Source: Paramacrobiotus metropolitanus | Taxonomy: Eukaryota > Tardigrada > Eutardigrada > Parachela > Macrobiotidae | Assembly (NCBI RefSeq): GCF_019649055.1 | Contig: NW_026570318.1 | Location: 496,001-560,000 of the forward strand | Length of the DNA stretch: 64,000 nt | Reading direction: 5' to 3' | Part shown: positions 47,346 through 57,958 of the stretch, in pieces | Numbering within the stretch: position 1 is the first letter of the stretch | Layout: each line of letters opens with the position of its first letter | Program-made: the position numbers and the translations under genes | The notes under the pieces: generated by a model | Databases searched by the model: none | What the model saw: only the letters and a program-made list of their open reading frames with translations | What the model was told of the DNA's origin: nothing

Positions 47346-47689
47346 TGTAACGTATAGGAAAAAACCAGAGTAGTGAAAAGGATACTACAGTAAAGTATCG
47401 AAATAAAATGCAAACAAATTACAGGTATTACAAGTGCAGGCAATTACCGGACTGCAGTGTGCAGTACGCTTTATAGCTGCAAATTTGCCATGCAAAATTG
47501 TCTGAGCGAGAACACAATAGAAATCCCGTAGTATTGCATGGGAAAAGTTTGCCTTGCAATTTGCCGGACAGAATGATTGACAGGCAGTTCGATTATTGGT
47601 AACCGCGCTATCGCAGGTGGTGAGTACTGCGACACACAATCTCTATTAGTGACTGCCCTACCTATAGCAATACACAGTACACAATTAAC
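47346..47689. other. Right non-coding region of the Polinton
   Basis: No recognisable coding sequence between the ANP32-like start and the right inverted repeat. It is expected to hold that gene's promoter. Confidence 0.35.
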
Positions 47690-47818
47690 GTAACTGCCGC
47701 TTCGCATTTTAGTGCCAACATACGGTGGGGGGTTCTGGTAGAGACAGCCGCCACTTGTATTGCGGCTGCCCCACCTGTATTGGGCAAACTCTATGAGGGA
47801 CCCGACCCTCCTGCTGCT
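47690..47818. repeat. Polinton right terminal inverted repeat
   Basis: Ends CCCTCCTGCTGCT; complement of 26149-26277, near perfect over the outer 85 bp. Confidence 0.9.
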
Positions 47819-50780
47819 AGAATAACATCCATATTTCGTCGAAACATGACCGGTACATGCAATAGGGCAAACACGAATTTTATATGAAAATCAGTTCATG
47901 GTCCTCTCAACGTTGAAAGCATTCCCTTTGGCTGTACATACAGATAATCCCCATTTTACATTTTACATTTTACGATATCCCCTACTCGTATGGTCGTTCA
48001 AGTGAAACACTATGATAAGTGAATGAGCGAGGGTCGTTCAAGTGAAACACCCAAAATATTAAATTCCCCAAACCTATTTTCTTCCGTTTTTTTTTATCCA
48101 ATTAAGGAAGATTTACTCTATACAGAGTACTTGAAATTTTAAAAGAAGCTTAAACGGTTTTCTTGCAATTGCGTCGTAAAGAAATCAGTGATGAAAGCGC
48201 TTTAGCCACGCCACATGAGCCACTGCACTAAGCTCCTATAATTGGAGTCACCGCCGTACATGGGCGGCTGTGCCATCGCCGCGTTAGAAGTTGATTTAGT
48301 TCAGCTTAATTTCTGTTTAATTTAAGTATTTTGCTCATTTCTTCATAGTTGATGTGTTTAAAATGAACTCGAGCTCCTCTAAATCGAGTAGACCATACGA
48401 GCACCCGAAAAGAAAGCCCAAATACCAGTCTATAAGCCATAAGGTATGCAATTCGAACCAGTGATAGTGCACTGGATCACTACTTGTGCGGGTAGTTCGG
48501 TGACTCGTCACTTCACTGCCTCTTTTCACTGGAAAGTGGTGGGCGCCCGGTAGTGTACGTCCGGTCAGTAGTGATACCTTAATTGCTGCTTACCTTACCG
48601 GTTCTGTACGCCGCTGTACGCCGGACAGCAGAGAAAACTCAGTCACTCGTTCCTTAACGGGCTCTGTACACTGAACGTTAATGACAGCTCGGTCAACCGC
48701 TCACATAGCTATCCATAGTGGTAGTTCGGTCATTCACTGGCTTAGCGGGCTATTTTAACCAAAATACAGTGGTATTTCGGTCACTCGCTGAACTAACGGG
48801 TTTGTGCAGTGGCGGTAGTTCGGTCTATCACTGATTGAACAGACAATCACAGTAGGATAGTGTAGCGATAGCTGCTCGGCCGGCACTTGTTTCGATGACA
48901 ACGTTAGATATGAAGACCTTCTTGTCGTAATAACGGTCTGCTAATAAATTCATTCGGATATTTTAATTAGTGGAAAATACTTTCACTTTTTAACTATATT
49001 TTAGTTGGTTTACGTGGCAACACTGCCTGGTTAAAAATACCACGATGATAATTATTATTTTTTAATAATTAAGTTGGTGAATGTAGTCAAAACTCTTCCG
49101 CTTTGGCGTTCGAAGCGGGAGGGGTTTTGAAAGAAATGAATACTATTTAGCCGGTGTCAGAGGCCTACGACCGCGCCTGGTGCGTACGGTCCACACAGGA
49201 CATACTTGCAATCATTGCTTGCCGTTATCGCCTCTCTCGCTTGTACGTACGTGTGCTGCTGCACTGCACTCATCCGCTGAAGCGGATATACGCAGCGCAT
49301 ACACTGAGCCACACTTGCTCTCTCGTTCCTCTCTCGCAGTATGACTCAGCGTTCATACGCTCGCGTTGGATAGAGTCCAGTCTGCGCATCATCACACAGC
49401 TGATGGCACACAGCACGTGGTTGCCGCCAGCACTTTTTTCACGCGATCAGACGCTCAAGAACCTTCCTGGCATCCACTTGCTAGATTTTGCCATCAGTGC
49501 TTTGTTCTTGCTTTGCTGCTATTACGCAGCATTGTTCCCTCTTTATTTGTACAATAAAGCTCACTCGTGATCTCCTCGTGCTTATCTGGTTTTCGACTAC
49601 GGGCTTTCAGAATATAATATTGGTTTTGGTCTGTCTTTTCTGGTTTTACCCAGAACCGGCTCTGGTGTATCCCATTCGTGGCGATATAGATCTGAATCTG
49701 GATATAGGGTGATACTGAGAATACTTCTCGAAGGTAACGGAAGAACTTACGTGAACAAGCTAGCGTCTTGCACACCTATGCGGAAAGCGCATGTGTGTCT
49801 CCTTGCTGCGTCTCGCTACTGCAATTTATTGCACTGAATGATACAAATCAAACCAGCCTTTCTGTTGTCAAACGCAAGCGAAAGTGTTTTCATGCGCAAC
49901 AGGAACGGCTGGATTTTAGCGCAACGCAAACCACATTTATTGCGGTCATAGTTAATGAAATTACGAGTACTCGTATTATACATTACATTCCATTACATTC
50001 CATTCCATTACATTCCCTCGTACATTCCATTGCTACTCGCTGACCAATTAGCGGTTTCGTTGCTTGCTGTCGTAATGGTGCCCTGTGCCTGCGAAGCCAT
50101 TTTACCTAGAATAACGCCTTTCAATTAAGTTGTAACCGGTGAATTTAAAAATCGCTTCAGTGGCTTCAGATGGAACGCGCTAATTTGCGTTTCGCATTTA
50201 TTGCTGAATTTTACGTTTTCGTAAAAGGTGATTATAGGCTAACTGCTAAGGGCTAACTAAGTGAAAGACTAAGTAACCTGTACCGCTTCTCTCACATTCT
50301 GGTATTATTATTGTTGTTTTAACCGAAGGGTGTGAGTGTAGCGCTAGAATGGCGCACAGTCTTTCGTATTCAAAATTCAGCGGGGTACAAATTTATTTAT
50401 TCTGGAGGAAATCTTCTCGCATATGTTTGAGCCGAAAAGCAGTGCAGTGTTCCACTGGTCCTGTCAGAAACGCGGATGCCCACATTGTTGCAAAGGTCGG
50501 TTGCGATAACTAATCCAAGAAGCCTAAATCAGAATATAAGAAACTAAGGAAAGCTGAAACAGTTTAGCAAAATGGCAGCTCGACTTCGTGACGGTTCGAC
50601 ATCATGTCTGTTCGACGAAGCGACGGTCTACCAACTTTCGTCAGCAAAATGGCGGTTCAACGTTTGCTTGAACCAAGCCATTTTGAAGCGTCTGCGTTAA
50701 CCCATGCGTTTCGAATTAGCTTTGTAAAACGTTCTATGACTGGCTCCAATAAAACAGATAACTTTGGTACGTCTTGCCGG
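47819..50780. other. Repeat-rich non-coding stretch
   Basis: Contains a degenerate tandem array (48470-48850), a CATTACATTCC simple repeat near 49980-50030 and a stretch near 49150-49690 with an AATAAAGCTCACTCG signal that could be part of a solo LTR. The 138-residue ORF at 49154-49570 has no recognisable features. Confidence 0.35.
48470..48850. repeat. Degenerate tandem repeat (GTAGTTCGGTCACTC type)
   Basis: Repeated variants of GTAGTTCGGTCACTCACTG followed by TTAACGGG, spaced about 50-70 bp, with heavy divergence. Confidence 0.5.
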
Positions 50781-50789
50781 ATATTGGTT

Positions 50790-52550
50790 AAGCCGTCTTT
50801 CTTGTATACTGGTAAACCCAATAGCGAGAATGGTGATCATTCTTCGCTTTTCATTGAGCAGTTGATCATGTCGTCGGAATCTGGAGTACGACAAGGCGAT
50901 CCATTGGGCCCGTTACTGTTCTGCCTTGCACTGCAGCCGATTGTAGCGTCTTTAAAGGCGGATTTAAACGCCTGGTTTTTGGACGACGGAACCATGGGTG
51001 GTAAGCCAGCGACAGTAGCCCACGCTTTTGCCCAGATTATAATGAAAGCCCGCGAAATTTGCCTGGTGGTGAACGAAGCGAAGTGCGAGCTTCACATCTC
51101 CGGTGGAACCCAGCAACCCCGAGATGATACCGTTGCCAATTTTCAGGAGATGTACCCAGAGCTACGTATTCTTGCAGATGCCGATGTTTATTATTAGGTG
51201 CACCGGTTTTAGACGCTGCCTTCGGGCCAGCCGTGGCTGAAAAGTGTTCAACCGTGGAAATGGCGTGCGAGCGGCTGGAGATTCTGCCACGCCACCACGC
51301 CCTTTTCCTCCTGAAAAATTGTCTAGGCGCGCCGAAAATCATCTATATGCTGCGCTGCTGCAATGCCTGGAAGCAGCCCCAACAGTTATGTCAACTGGAC
51401 GAAACAGTGCGGATGTGCTTCCAAACCTTGTGCAATGTACGCACGGCCCACAACGACTACCCGTGTTGGCGGCAGGCGACGCTACCAGTGAGCAGAGGCG
51501 GTATTGGCATACGTCGGGCGGAAGAATTAGCGCTCCCAGCCTTTTTGGCTTCGATTCACTCCGTATCCGGCTTAGTGTCCTCACTGCTTCCCGACCATCC
51601 CGCGTTAGTTAGCCTGGCTGCATGGGAGTTGTGGAAGTCCAAAGCGCGTCTCGAAGATCTCCCAGATCCCAACTTCCGTAAAACACAACGAGCATGGGAT
51701 CTTCCGCTGTGTAACGCATCACTGTCTTTACTACTGGATATCTTTCGCGATGACGAGGTCAACCGGGCCCGCCTCTTGGCTCAGTCGACACCGGAAGCTG
51801 GCATATGGTTGAATGCCTTACCCTCGGCACACATCGGTAATCTACTTGATGATGACACAGTAAAGATTTCAGCCGGCTTGAGACTAGGCGTATCCATCTG
51901 TGAGCCGCATTCATGCGCTAAGTGACACAAGCCCGTTGATGCATACGGCCACCACGGCTTATCCTGTTCCTTCTCTGCTGGAAGACACCCGCGTCATGGC
52001 GGCCTCAGCAGCATCGTGTGTAGGGCATTGGTGTCAGCCGGCATTCCTGCTAAATTGGAGCCGCGGGGAACATCCCACACGTCGGATCGCCGCCCAGATG
52101 GGTGTACGACCTTCGCCTGGAAACGCGGCATGTGTTTGGCGTGGGACGTTACCTGCGTTGATACCGTCGCCCTGTCTCACTTGAAATCCACGTCAGCTAC
52201 AGCTGGGTCCGCCGCAGCGCAGGCTGAAGATAAAAAAGTGCGATTATACCTGTATCTGGTGGGAAGATACATTTTCGCACCATTAGCCTTCGAAACTCTC
52301 GGACCCTGGGGAAAGTCGGCCATCGCTCTGGTAAAAGAAATCGGTAATCGACTTCAGCTGCAGACACGTGAACCTCGTTCTCATGAATTCTTGCGCCAAC
52401 GATTGTCGCTGGAAATTCAGCAAGGCAACGCCGCTTGCGTCCTTGGAACAATGGAAGGAGCGGCAGCATTAAACAAGATTTTGTTGTTGTGAATCGTGAC
52501 TAACTATTTTCTGTGATGTATCTGTATCTTTATGAAATAAAAATTATTTA
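50790..52550 (+). mobile_element. 5'-truncated non-LTR retrotransposon with restriction-like endonuclease
   Basis: Reverse-transcriptase motifs GVRQGDPLGPLLFCLAL and AWFLDDGTMGG (the catalytic DD) near 50880-50990 are followed by thumb-like sequence, a Cys/His motif ending AYGHHGLSC and a C-terminal PD-(D/E)XK-type region (RRPDG, then CLAWDVTCVDTVALSH) to the stop at 52492. This is the layout of R2-type/RLE elements. The upstream RT motif with the first catalytic Asp is missing. The frame breaks once by one base near 51181, and a TGA at 51923-51925 replaces a codon in the Cys/His motif. An AATAAA lies near 52536. Confidence 0.7.
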
Positions 52551-55132
52551 AAAGCGAGAATTAGTTTTAAGGAGAACCAAGGAAATATAAAAAAATAAGA
52601 GCTGTGACAGCAGCCGAACAGAGGCTCACGATGGTGAGAAACAAGGCCTTTTTGTTTACAGCAATAATGCACAGAACACCAAAACACGAAGCACAGGGAA
52701 GGTATCATGAAAGTACAATCAATGATACAGAAAAGTGTAGTGAATGCTAATGAGCGGCACATCGAGCCGAACAGAGGAAAAAGCCTAATGCGGCACTGGC
52801 CAGATCCAACACGAGCGAGCGAACGCTGAGTGGCCGAGACGTAAAGCCGTAAACGTGGCTAGGCGGAGTCGAGGCCGCAGATACGGCGTCGGCTATCCGA
52901 GTGCGTCCAGGCGTGAGTGGGTGCAATGTATTGCAACAGTCGCCTATCTGGCTACTGTTCTAGTGGGTTGACGATCAGTCTTTACCACGATTATGCGGCT
53001 GTTATGTAATGTAAGGTTGGTACGGCCGTAAACGAAACGGTCCGGTGTGGCTTTACAACTACTTAGATGGCACCGGTTGGGATGAGGCGATTCATTCCAA
53101 GCGGTCAAACGGAGCAACGCAAACACAACGCATAGCAAGGTTTATTATTGCAAGAGAATCAGCAAGAATTCAGGCAAGAGTAGCGGCAAGAGAACCAAGC
53201 GTTCCAATACTAAAGTGAGAATTCTAGACATCGAGAGAAAGCCGGTAAAAATCCATAGAAATGTGGAGAATCTTTATCAGACGTTATGAATCATAATGCA
53301 GTAAAACAACAACCAATCATTGATGTTAAATGACCATTACTATTCGAAACTGGCGGTCTCACTCGTTGTACTCTAATGCTACAATTCTAATGTAATTCTA
53401 ATGCTACAATAGGCACCACATAGCCGTGCACCGGAAGCGGGACTGTCGCTGGCTGCCGTCTCGTAGGCTGCCTTAGTGACTGGCCCAACAGAGTAACAAA
53501 AACCAAATTAATAAATAAACGAAGCATAAGTTGATCTGAAAATTAAAAAAAGTCAGTTGATCAGCAGATCAGCAGTTTATTGGGCAGCAAAACTGAGCCT
53601 TTTAAAGTGGGTCGGTCAGCGATTTGTGGATTACCGAAATTTGGTTGACCGACAAGCAATCTGTCGGTCAACGAAAGAGTTTTGACAAAATGTCGGCCTG
53701 CGAGTTGTGTAGAAAAGCAAATCATCAGTCAGCAAATCGTCGGTCAGTGAGCAGCGTGTATCAGCAATATATGGGTCAGCAAATGTCGTAAAGCTAAACG
53801 AAGGTGAAAGAACTGAAGTGCCACCTACCACCGACACGAACCTTTGCAGTATCATTTAAGTATCCCACATATATCCAACTGGGAAACCACTAAAACCCGC
53901 CCATAAACCAGTAAAAGGTAAAAAATAAAAGTTAAGAAAACAACGAACGAAAATAGGCACACCGACAACTCGCTGACGACTTTCCTGCCGGCCGATTAAT
54001 AGCTGGCGACTTTTTGCTGACCGACGAAACGATGATCCGACCGTTTGTTGAATCGGCAAATCGCTGAACGACATCTCGCTGAACGACTTTTTGTGAACTT
54101 CGAAAACTTGCTGACGCCATTTCGCTGACGTGAGAGACCTAAAAACCTACAAAATCTGAGAAACTTAAGAAAAAACAACAAGACGTTAGGAAAATTCAAA
54201 AATCAGCTCATCGAACAGAAAAGCAAGTTGTCGGTCAGCAAAAATGTTTCAACAAAACGTCGGTCAACAATTTACAATTTGTCGGTCAGCCAGTTCTGTA
54301 AGTCAGCAACATATCGGTGAGCAAACTGTCGGGTAGCAAATTGTAGGCCGGCGAACTGACGGCCGTACCTTAGGGAAGTGAGGGCCCCTGAGGGAAGTGA
54401 ACCGAATAAATAGCACAAAATTCGTGTGCATACACTAAAAATTTCAGTTCTGCACTCTTGAACATTTTTTTATCATTGTTTTATTACTTTCTGTAAACAG
54501 ATAATTTGTGCACGTTTGCGTGACGACCGCTTGTGCACGCAGCGTTAGGTGGTAGTTAGGAGGTAAAAAAATGACGAAGTTCCAAAACTTTAAAAGTTTT
54601 TTTCCTCTCACGAAACCAAATCATGTTTATCAAATTTTCAAATGTTTTTGAGTTTCATTTTAAACTTTGAAACATGCTAGAACCGTGGTTCGGTTATTGT
54701 AGTGTGAAAACGATTTTCAAAGTGGAAATCGTATTCACACAACATCAGCCACCACAAATCTGTAACATTTACAAATCGGTCCATAATATGTAGCACCTTG
54801 ACTGTTGGAGAGACCTTCAAAAGTTCAGAGTTTTATTTCGCTCGTAAGTCCTCATTCTTTCGCACCCAGAAGGACGCCGTCAAAGGGTTTTCGTGCCAGT
54901 GTACGCACAACATTTTGGCTGCAGATCAACATAATACGAGAGTGAAAATCGTATTTCTAGAGAGGAAAACGTAAAAAATTATTAAGACGAGTATACGCGT
55001 TCGGTGCCGTGTGTCCTCAAGAACTCGAGTTCCTTCGAAACTCACTTTGTTTAAGAGCTGAAATAACACCAGTAACACGATGCAGTACTTATTTCTATTT
55101 AGATGTCACGACAAAAAATTACCACAATTCAG
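52551..55132. other. Non-coding stretch with degenerate repeats
   Basis: No gene is recognised. It includes the GTCGGTCAGCAA-type array at 53560-54370; the rest is AT-rich unique-looking sequence. Confidence 0.35.
53560..54370. repeat. Degenerate GTCGGTCAGCAA repeats in both orientations
   Basis: Direct copies at about 53600-53790 and 54220-54360 flank a block (53960-54120) in which the complement TTGCTGACCGAC and CGCTGAACGAC predominate. Confidence 0.5.
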
Positions 55133-55362
55133 CTATTCAGGGTTACAAAAGACTGCGCAGGTGACCAGTACACTGTATCCGGTTAAGAAAGCTCCCATTT
55201 CTATCGAACAGAAAATAAACGTTAATGCTTCATCAAAACAGATCATTATGAGTATACTGCCGGAATCCCAGATCACGGCTCCGAACAAACCATCAGTGTG
55301 CGAGCGGGCAAGCATGTCGTTGAGCAGAACCAGAACTGCAATCCCCGAAGTCAAGCCGTAGC
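55133..55362 (-). CDS. Possible exon of a multi-pass membrane protein
   Basis: In the minus strand, after a CTACTCAG acceptor-like site, the frame reads YGLTSGIAVLVLLNDMLARS and continues with two more hydrophobic stretches (AVIWDSGSILIMICF, GAFLTGYSVLVTCAVF). It abuts the end of the 90-bp minisatellite. No other exons are recognised, so this may be chance or a gene cut by the array. Confidence 0.25.
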
Positions 55363-55374
55363 TGAGTAGGTGCC

Positions 55375-57235
55375 GGTACTGTATCACCGTGTCGCTGTTG
55401 TCGCGGCGTGTTTCCAGCCGTAGCAGGGTAGGTGCCAGTACTGCAGCACCGTGTCGCGGCACGTCGCGCTAATATACCGTGTCGCTGTTGTCGCGGCGTG
55501 TTTCCAGCCGTAGCAGGGTAGGTGCCAGTACTGCAGCACCGTGTCGCGGAATGTCGCGCTAATATACCGCGTCGCTGTTGTCGCGGCGTGTTTCCAGCCG
55601 TAGCAGGGTAGGTGCCAGTACTGCAGCACCGTGTCGCGGCATGTCGCGCTAACATACCGTGTCGCTGTTGTCGCGGCGTGTTTCCAGTCGTAACAGGGTA
55701 GGTGCCAGTACTGCAGCACCGTGTCGCGGCATGTCGCGCTAATATACCGTGTCGCTGTTGTCGCGGCGTGTTTCCAGCCGTAGCTGGGTAGGTGCCAGTA
55801 CTGCAGCACCGTGTCGCGGCATGTCGCGCTAATATACCGTGTCGCTGTTGTCGCGGCGTGTTTCCAGCCGTAGCAGGGTAGGTGCCAGTACTGCAGCACC
55901 GTGTCGCGGCATGTCGCGCTAATATACCGTGTCGCTGTTGTCGCGGCGTGTTTCCAGCCGTAGCAGGGTGCCAGTACTGCAGCACCGTGTCGCGGCATGT
56001 CGCGCTAATATACCGTGTCGCTGTTGTCGCGGTGTGTTTCCAGCCGTAGCAGGGTAGGTGCCAGTACTGCAGCACCGTGTCGCGGCATGTCGCGCTAATA
56101 TACCGTGTCGCTGTTGTCGCGGCGTGTTTCCAGCCGTAGCAGGGTAGGTGCCAGTACTGCAGCACCGTGTCGCGGCATGTCGCGCTAATATACCGTGTCG
56201 CTGTTGTCGCGGCGTGTTTCCAGCCGTAGCAGGGTAGGTGCCAGTACTGCAGCACCGTGTCGCGGCATGTCGCGCTAATATACCGTGTCGCTGTTGTCGC
56301 GGCGTGTTTCCAGCCGTAGCTGGGTAGGTGCCAGACTGCCAGTACTGCAGCACCGTGTCGCGGCATGTCGCGCTAGTATACTGTGTCGCTGTTGTCGCGG
56401 CGTGTTTCCAGCCGTAGATGGTTGGTGCCAGACTGCCAGTACTGCAGCACCGTGTCGCGGCATGTCGCGCTAATATACCGTGTCGCTGTTGTCGCGGCGT
56501 GTTTCCAGTCGTAACAGGGTAGGTGCCAGTACTGCAGCACCGTGTCGCGGCATGTCGCGCTAATATACCGTGTCGCTGTTGTCGCGGCGTGTTTCCAGTC
56601 GTAACAGGGTAGGTGCCAGTACTGCAGCACCGTGTCGCGGCATGTCGCGCTAATATACCGTGTCGCTGTTGTCGCGGCGTGTTTCCAGTCGTAACAGGGT
56701 AGGTGCCAGTACTGCAGCACCGTGTCGCGGCATGTCGCGCTAATATACCGTGTCGCTGTTGTCGCGGCGTGTTTCCAGCCGTAGCTGGGTAGGTGCCAGT
56801 ACTGCAGCACCGTGTCGCGGCATGTCGCGCTAATATACCGTGTCGCTGTTGTCGCGGCGTGTTTCCAGCCGTAGCAGGGTAGGTGCCAGTACTGCAGCAC
56901 CGTGTCGCGGCATGTCGCGCTAATATACCGTGTCGCTGTTGTCGCGGCGTGTTTCCAGCCGTAGCAGGGTAGGTGCCAGTACTGCAGCACCGTGTCGCGG
57001 CATGTCGCGCTAATATACCGTGTCGCTGTTGTCGCGGCGTGTTTCCAGCCGTAGCTGGGTAGGTGCCAGACTGCCAGTACTGCAGCACCGTGTCGCGGCA
57101 TGTCGCGCTAGTATACTGTGTCGCTGTTGTCGCGGCGTGTTTGCAGCCGTAGCTGGGTAGGTACCAGACTGCCAGTACTGCAGCACCGTGTCGCTGCATG
57201 TCGCGCTAATATAGAGTGTCGCTGTTGTCGCAGGC
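55375..57235. repeat. 90-bp minisatellite array
   Basis: About 20 copies of a 90-bp unit containing GTGTCGCTGTTGTCGCGGCG and TGCCAGTACTGCAGCACC, with phase kept except for a few short indels. Since 90 is a multiple of three, minus-strand frames stay open and give ORFs of up to 426 residues with a 30-residue period; these are considered artefacts. Confidence 0.92.
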
Positions 57236-57312
57236 TGCGAATGCTTACAGTATTGCGCTACGTTATATTTGGGCGAAGTTTGGTCCGCGACGCGACAGTG
57301 ACATTAAAAACT

Positions 57313-57339
57313 AAGTTTGGTACAGATTGAGCCACTTCT
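57313..57339. repeat. Foldback-type terminal sequence next to the 90-bp array
   Basis: AAGTTTGGTACAGATTGAGC continuing CACTTCT matches the right end of the 10423-13579 foldback element at 24 of 27 positions. It joins directly onto transposase coding sequence, so it marks the right end of an inserted element containing the array. The left end was not found. Confidence 0.65.
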
Positions 57340-57957
57340 GGAAATCGCTCGCTGGTGTAGAGTCTGATGGGAATGTTGCGTTTTTATCGCACATTTATCA
57401 AGGAGCGATCTCCGATGTTGCCATTGTCAGGCAGTCTGGACTTTTTACAAAACTTCAGGTAAAAGATCGATGCTTAATTGTGAAATAGCCATGGTTTTCT
57501 TTAACTGCAGGAAATTCAAGATGTGAAATAGTAAACACTGCAGTACATACATTCTTCAGTTTTGCAGATTGGGGAAATTGTTCTGGCCGACCGTGGTTTC
57601 CAGCTTACAGACGAGGCAGCAGACAAGGGAGTAAAATGGATTGTTCCCCCTTCAGTTAATAAAGATACTGGGATGACACGGCAAGACTTGGCTGACACGT
57701 GTACTACAGCCCGCGCTCGTATTCTTGTCGAAAGATTTATCGGTAGACTTAAAACATTTCATCAGTTTGACGGACCGCTAAAGATTATTGATTTGACTAG
57801 GCTGGATACAGAGCTATTCATCGTTGCGAATCTTTGTCGTTTTCTTCCTCTACTTGTCAGTGACTTAAATTTTGATGGACCGCCCCCTGAAAATAGTAAT
57901 TTTGATATTTCTGAATTGTTTGACGGTATTTTGGAGTCGTACGAGACCGAACATTAA
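57339..57957 (+). pseudogene. DDE transposase C-terminal fragment (ISL2EU/DDE_Tnp_4 type)
   Basis: Two exons: 57339-57458 and 57568-57957, joined at CTTCAG|GT and GCAG|ATTGGG. The protein reads WKSLAGVESDGNVAFL, GAISDVAIVRQSG, then VLADRGFQL (catalytic Asp) and VERFIGRLKTFHQF (catalytic Glu). The N-terminal part with the first catalytic Asp is absent: the coding sequence starts abruptly at the foldback-type terminus. It converges on the SWIM gene with one base between stop codons. Confidence 0.7.
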
Positions 57958-57958
57958 G

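Larger units (their letters stand above)
26149..47818. mobile_element. Maverick/Polinton (adintovirus-like) element, 21.7 kb
   Basis: Terminal inverted repeats begin AGCAGCAGGAGGG and match almost perfectly for about 85 bp. Weaker identity extends to about 130 bp (CAGTTACGTTAA is seen in both). Between them are family B polymerase, integrase with chromodomain, packaging ATPase, protease, major and minor capsid proteins and accessory genes. Polintons are integrated double-stranded DNA elements that move by protein-primed replication and integrase, and the capsid set implies virion-forming ability in the lineage. The immediate flanks (GCTAAC and AGAATA) do not form a clean target duplication. 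The element looks complete apart from many single-base frame breaks. Confidence 0.93.

Noticed and set aside
26143-47824. 6-bp target duplication for the Polinton
   Set aside because: Flanks GCTAAC and AGAATA do not match; only a loose TAAC resemblance exists if the right end is shifted, which is not strong enough to claim.
49154-49690. 138-residue ORF and a possible solo LTR with AATAAAGCTCACTCG
   Set aside because: No protein motif, and no convincing TG...CA ends, target duplication, primer-binding site or second copy could be seen.
55293-57199. Long minus-strand ORFs of 240-426 residues with a 30-residue repeat
   Set aside because: They translate a 90-bp minisatellite whose length keeps frames open. 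Several frames are open at once, and the array is bounded by a transposon terminus.
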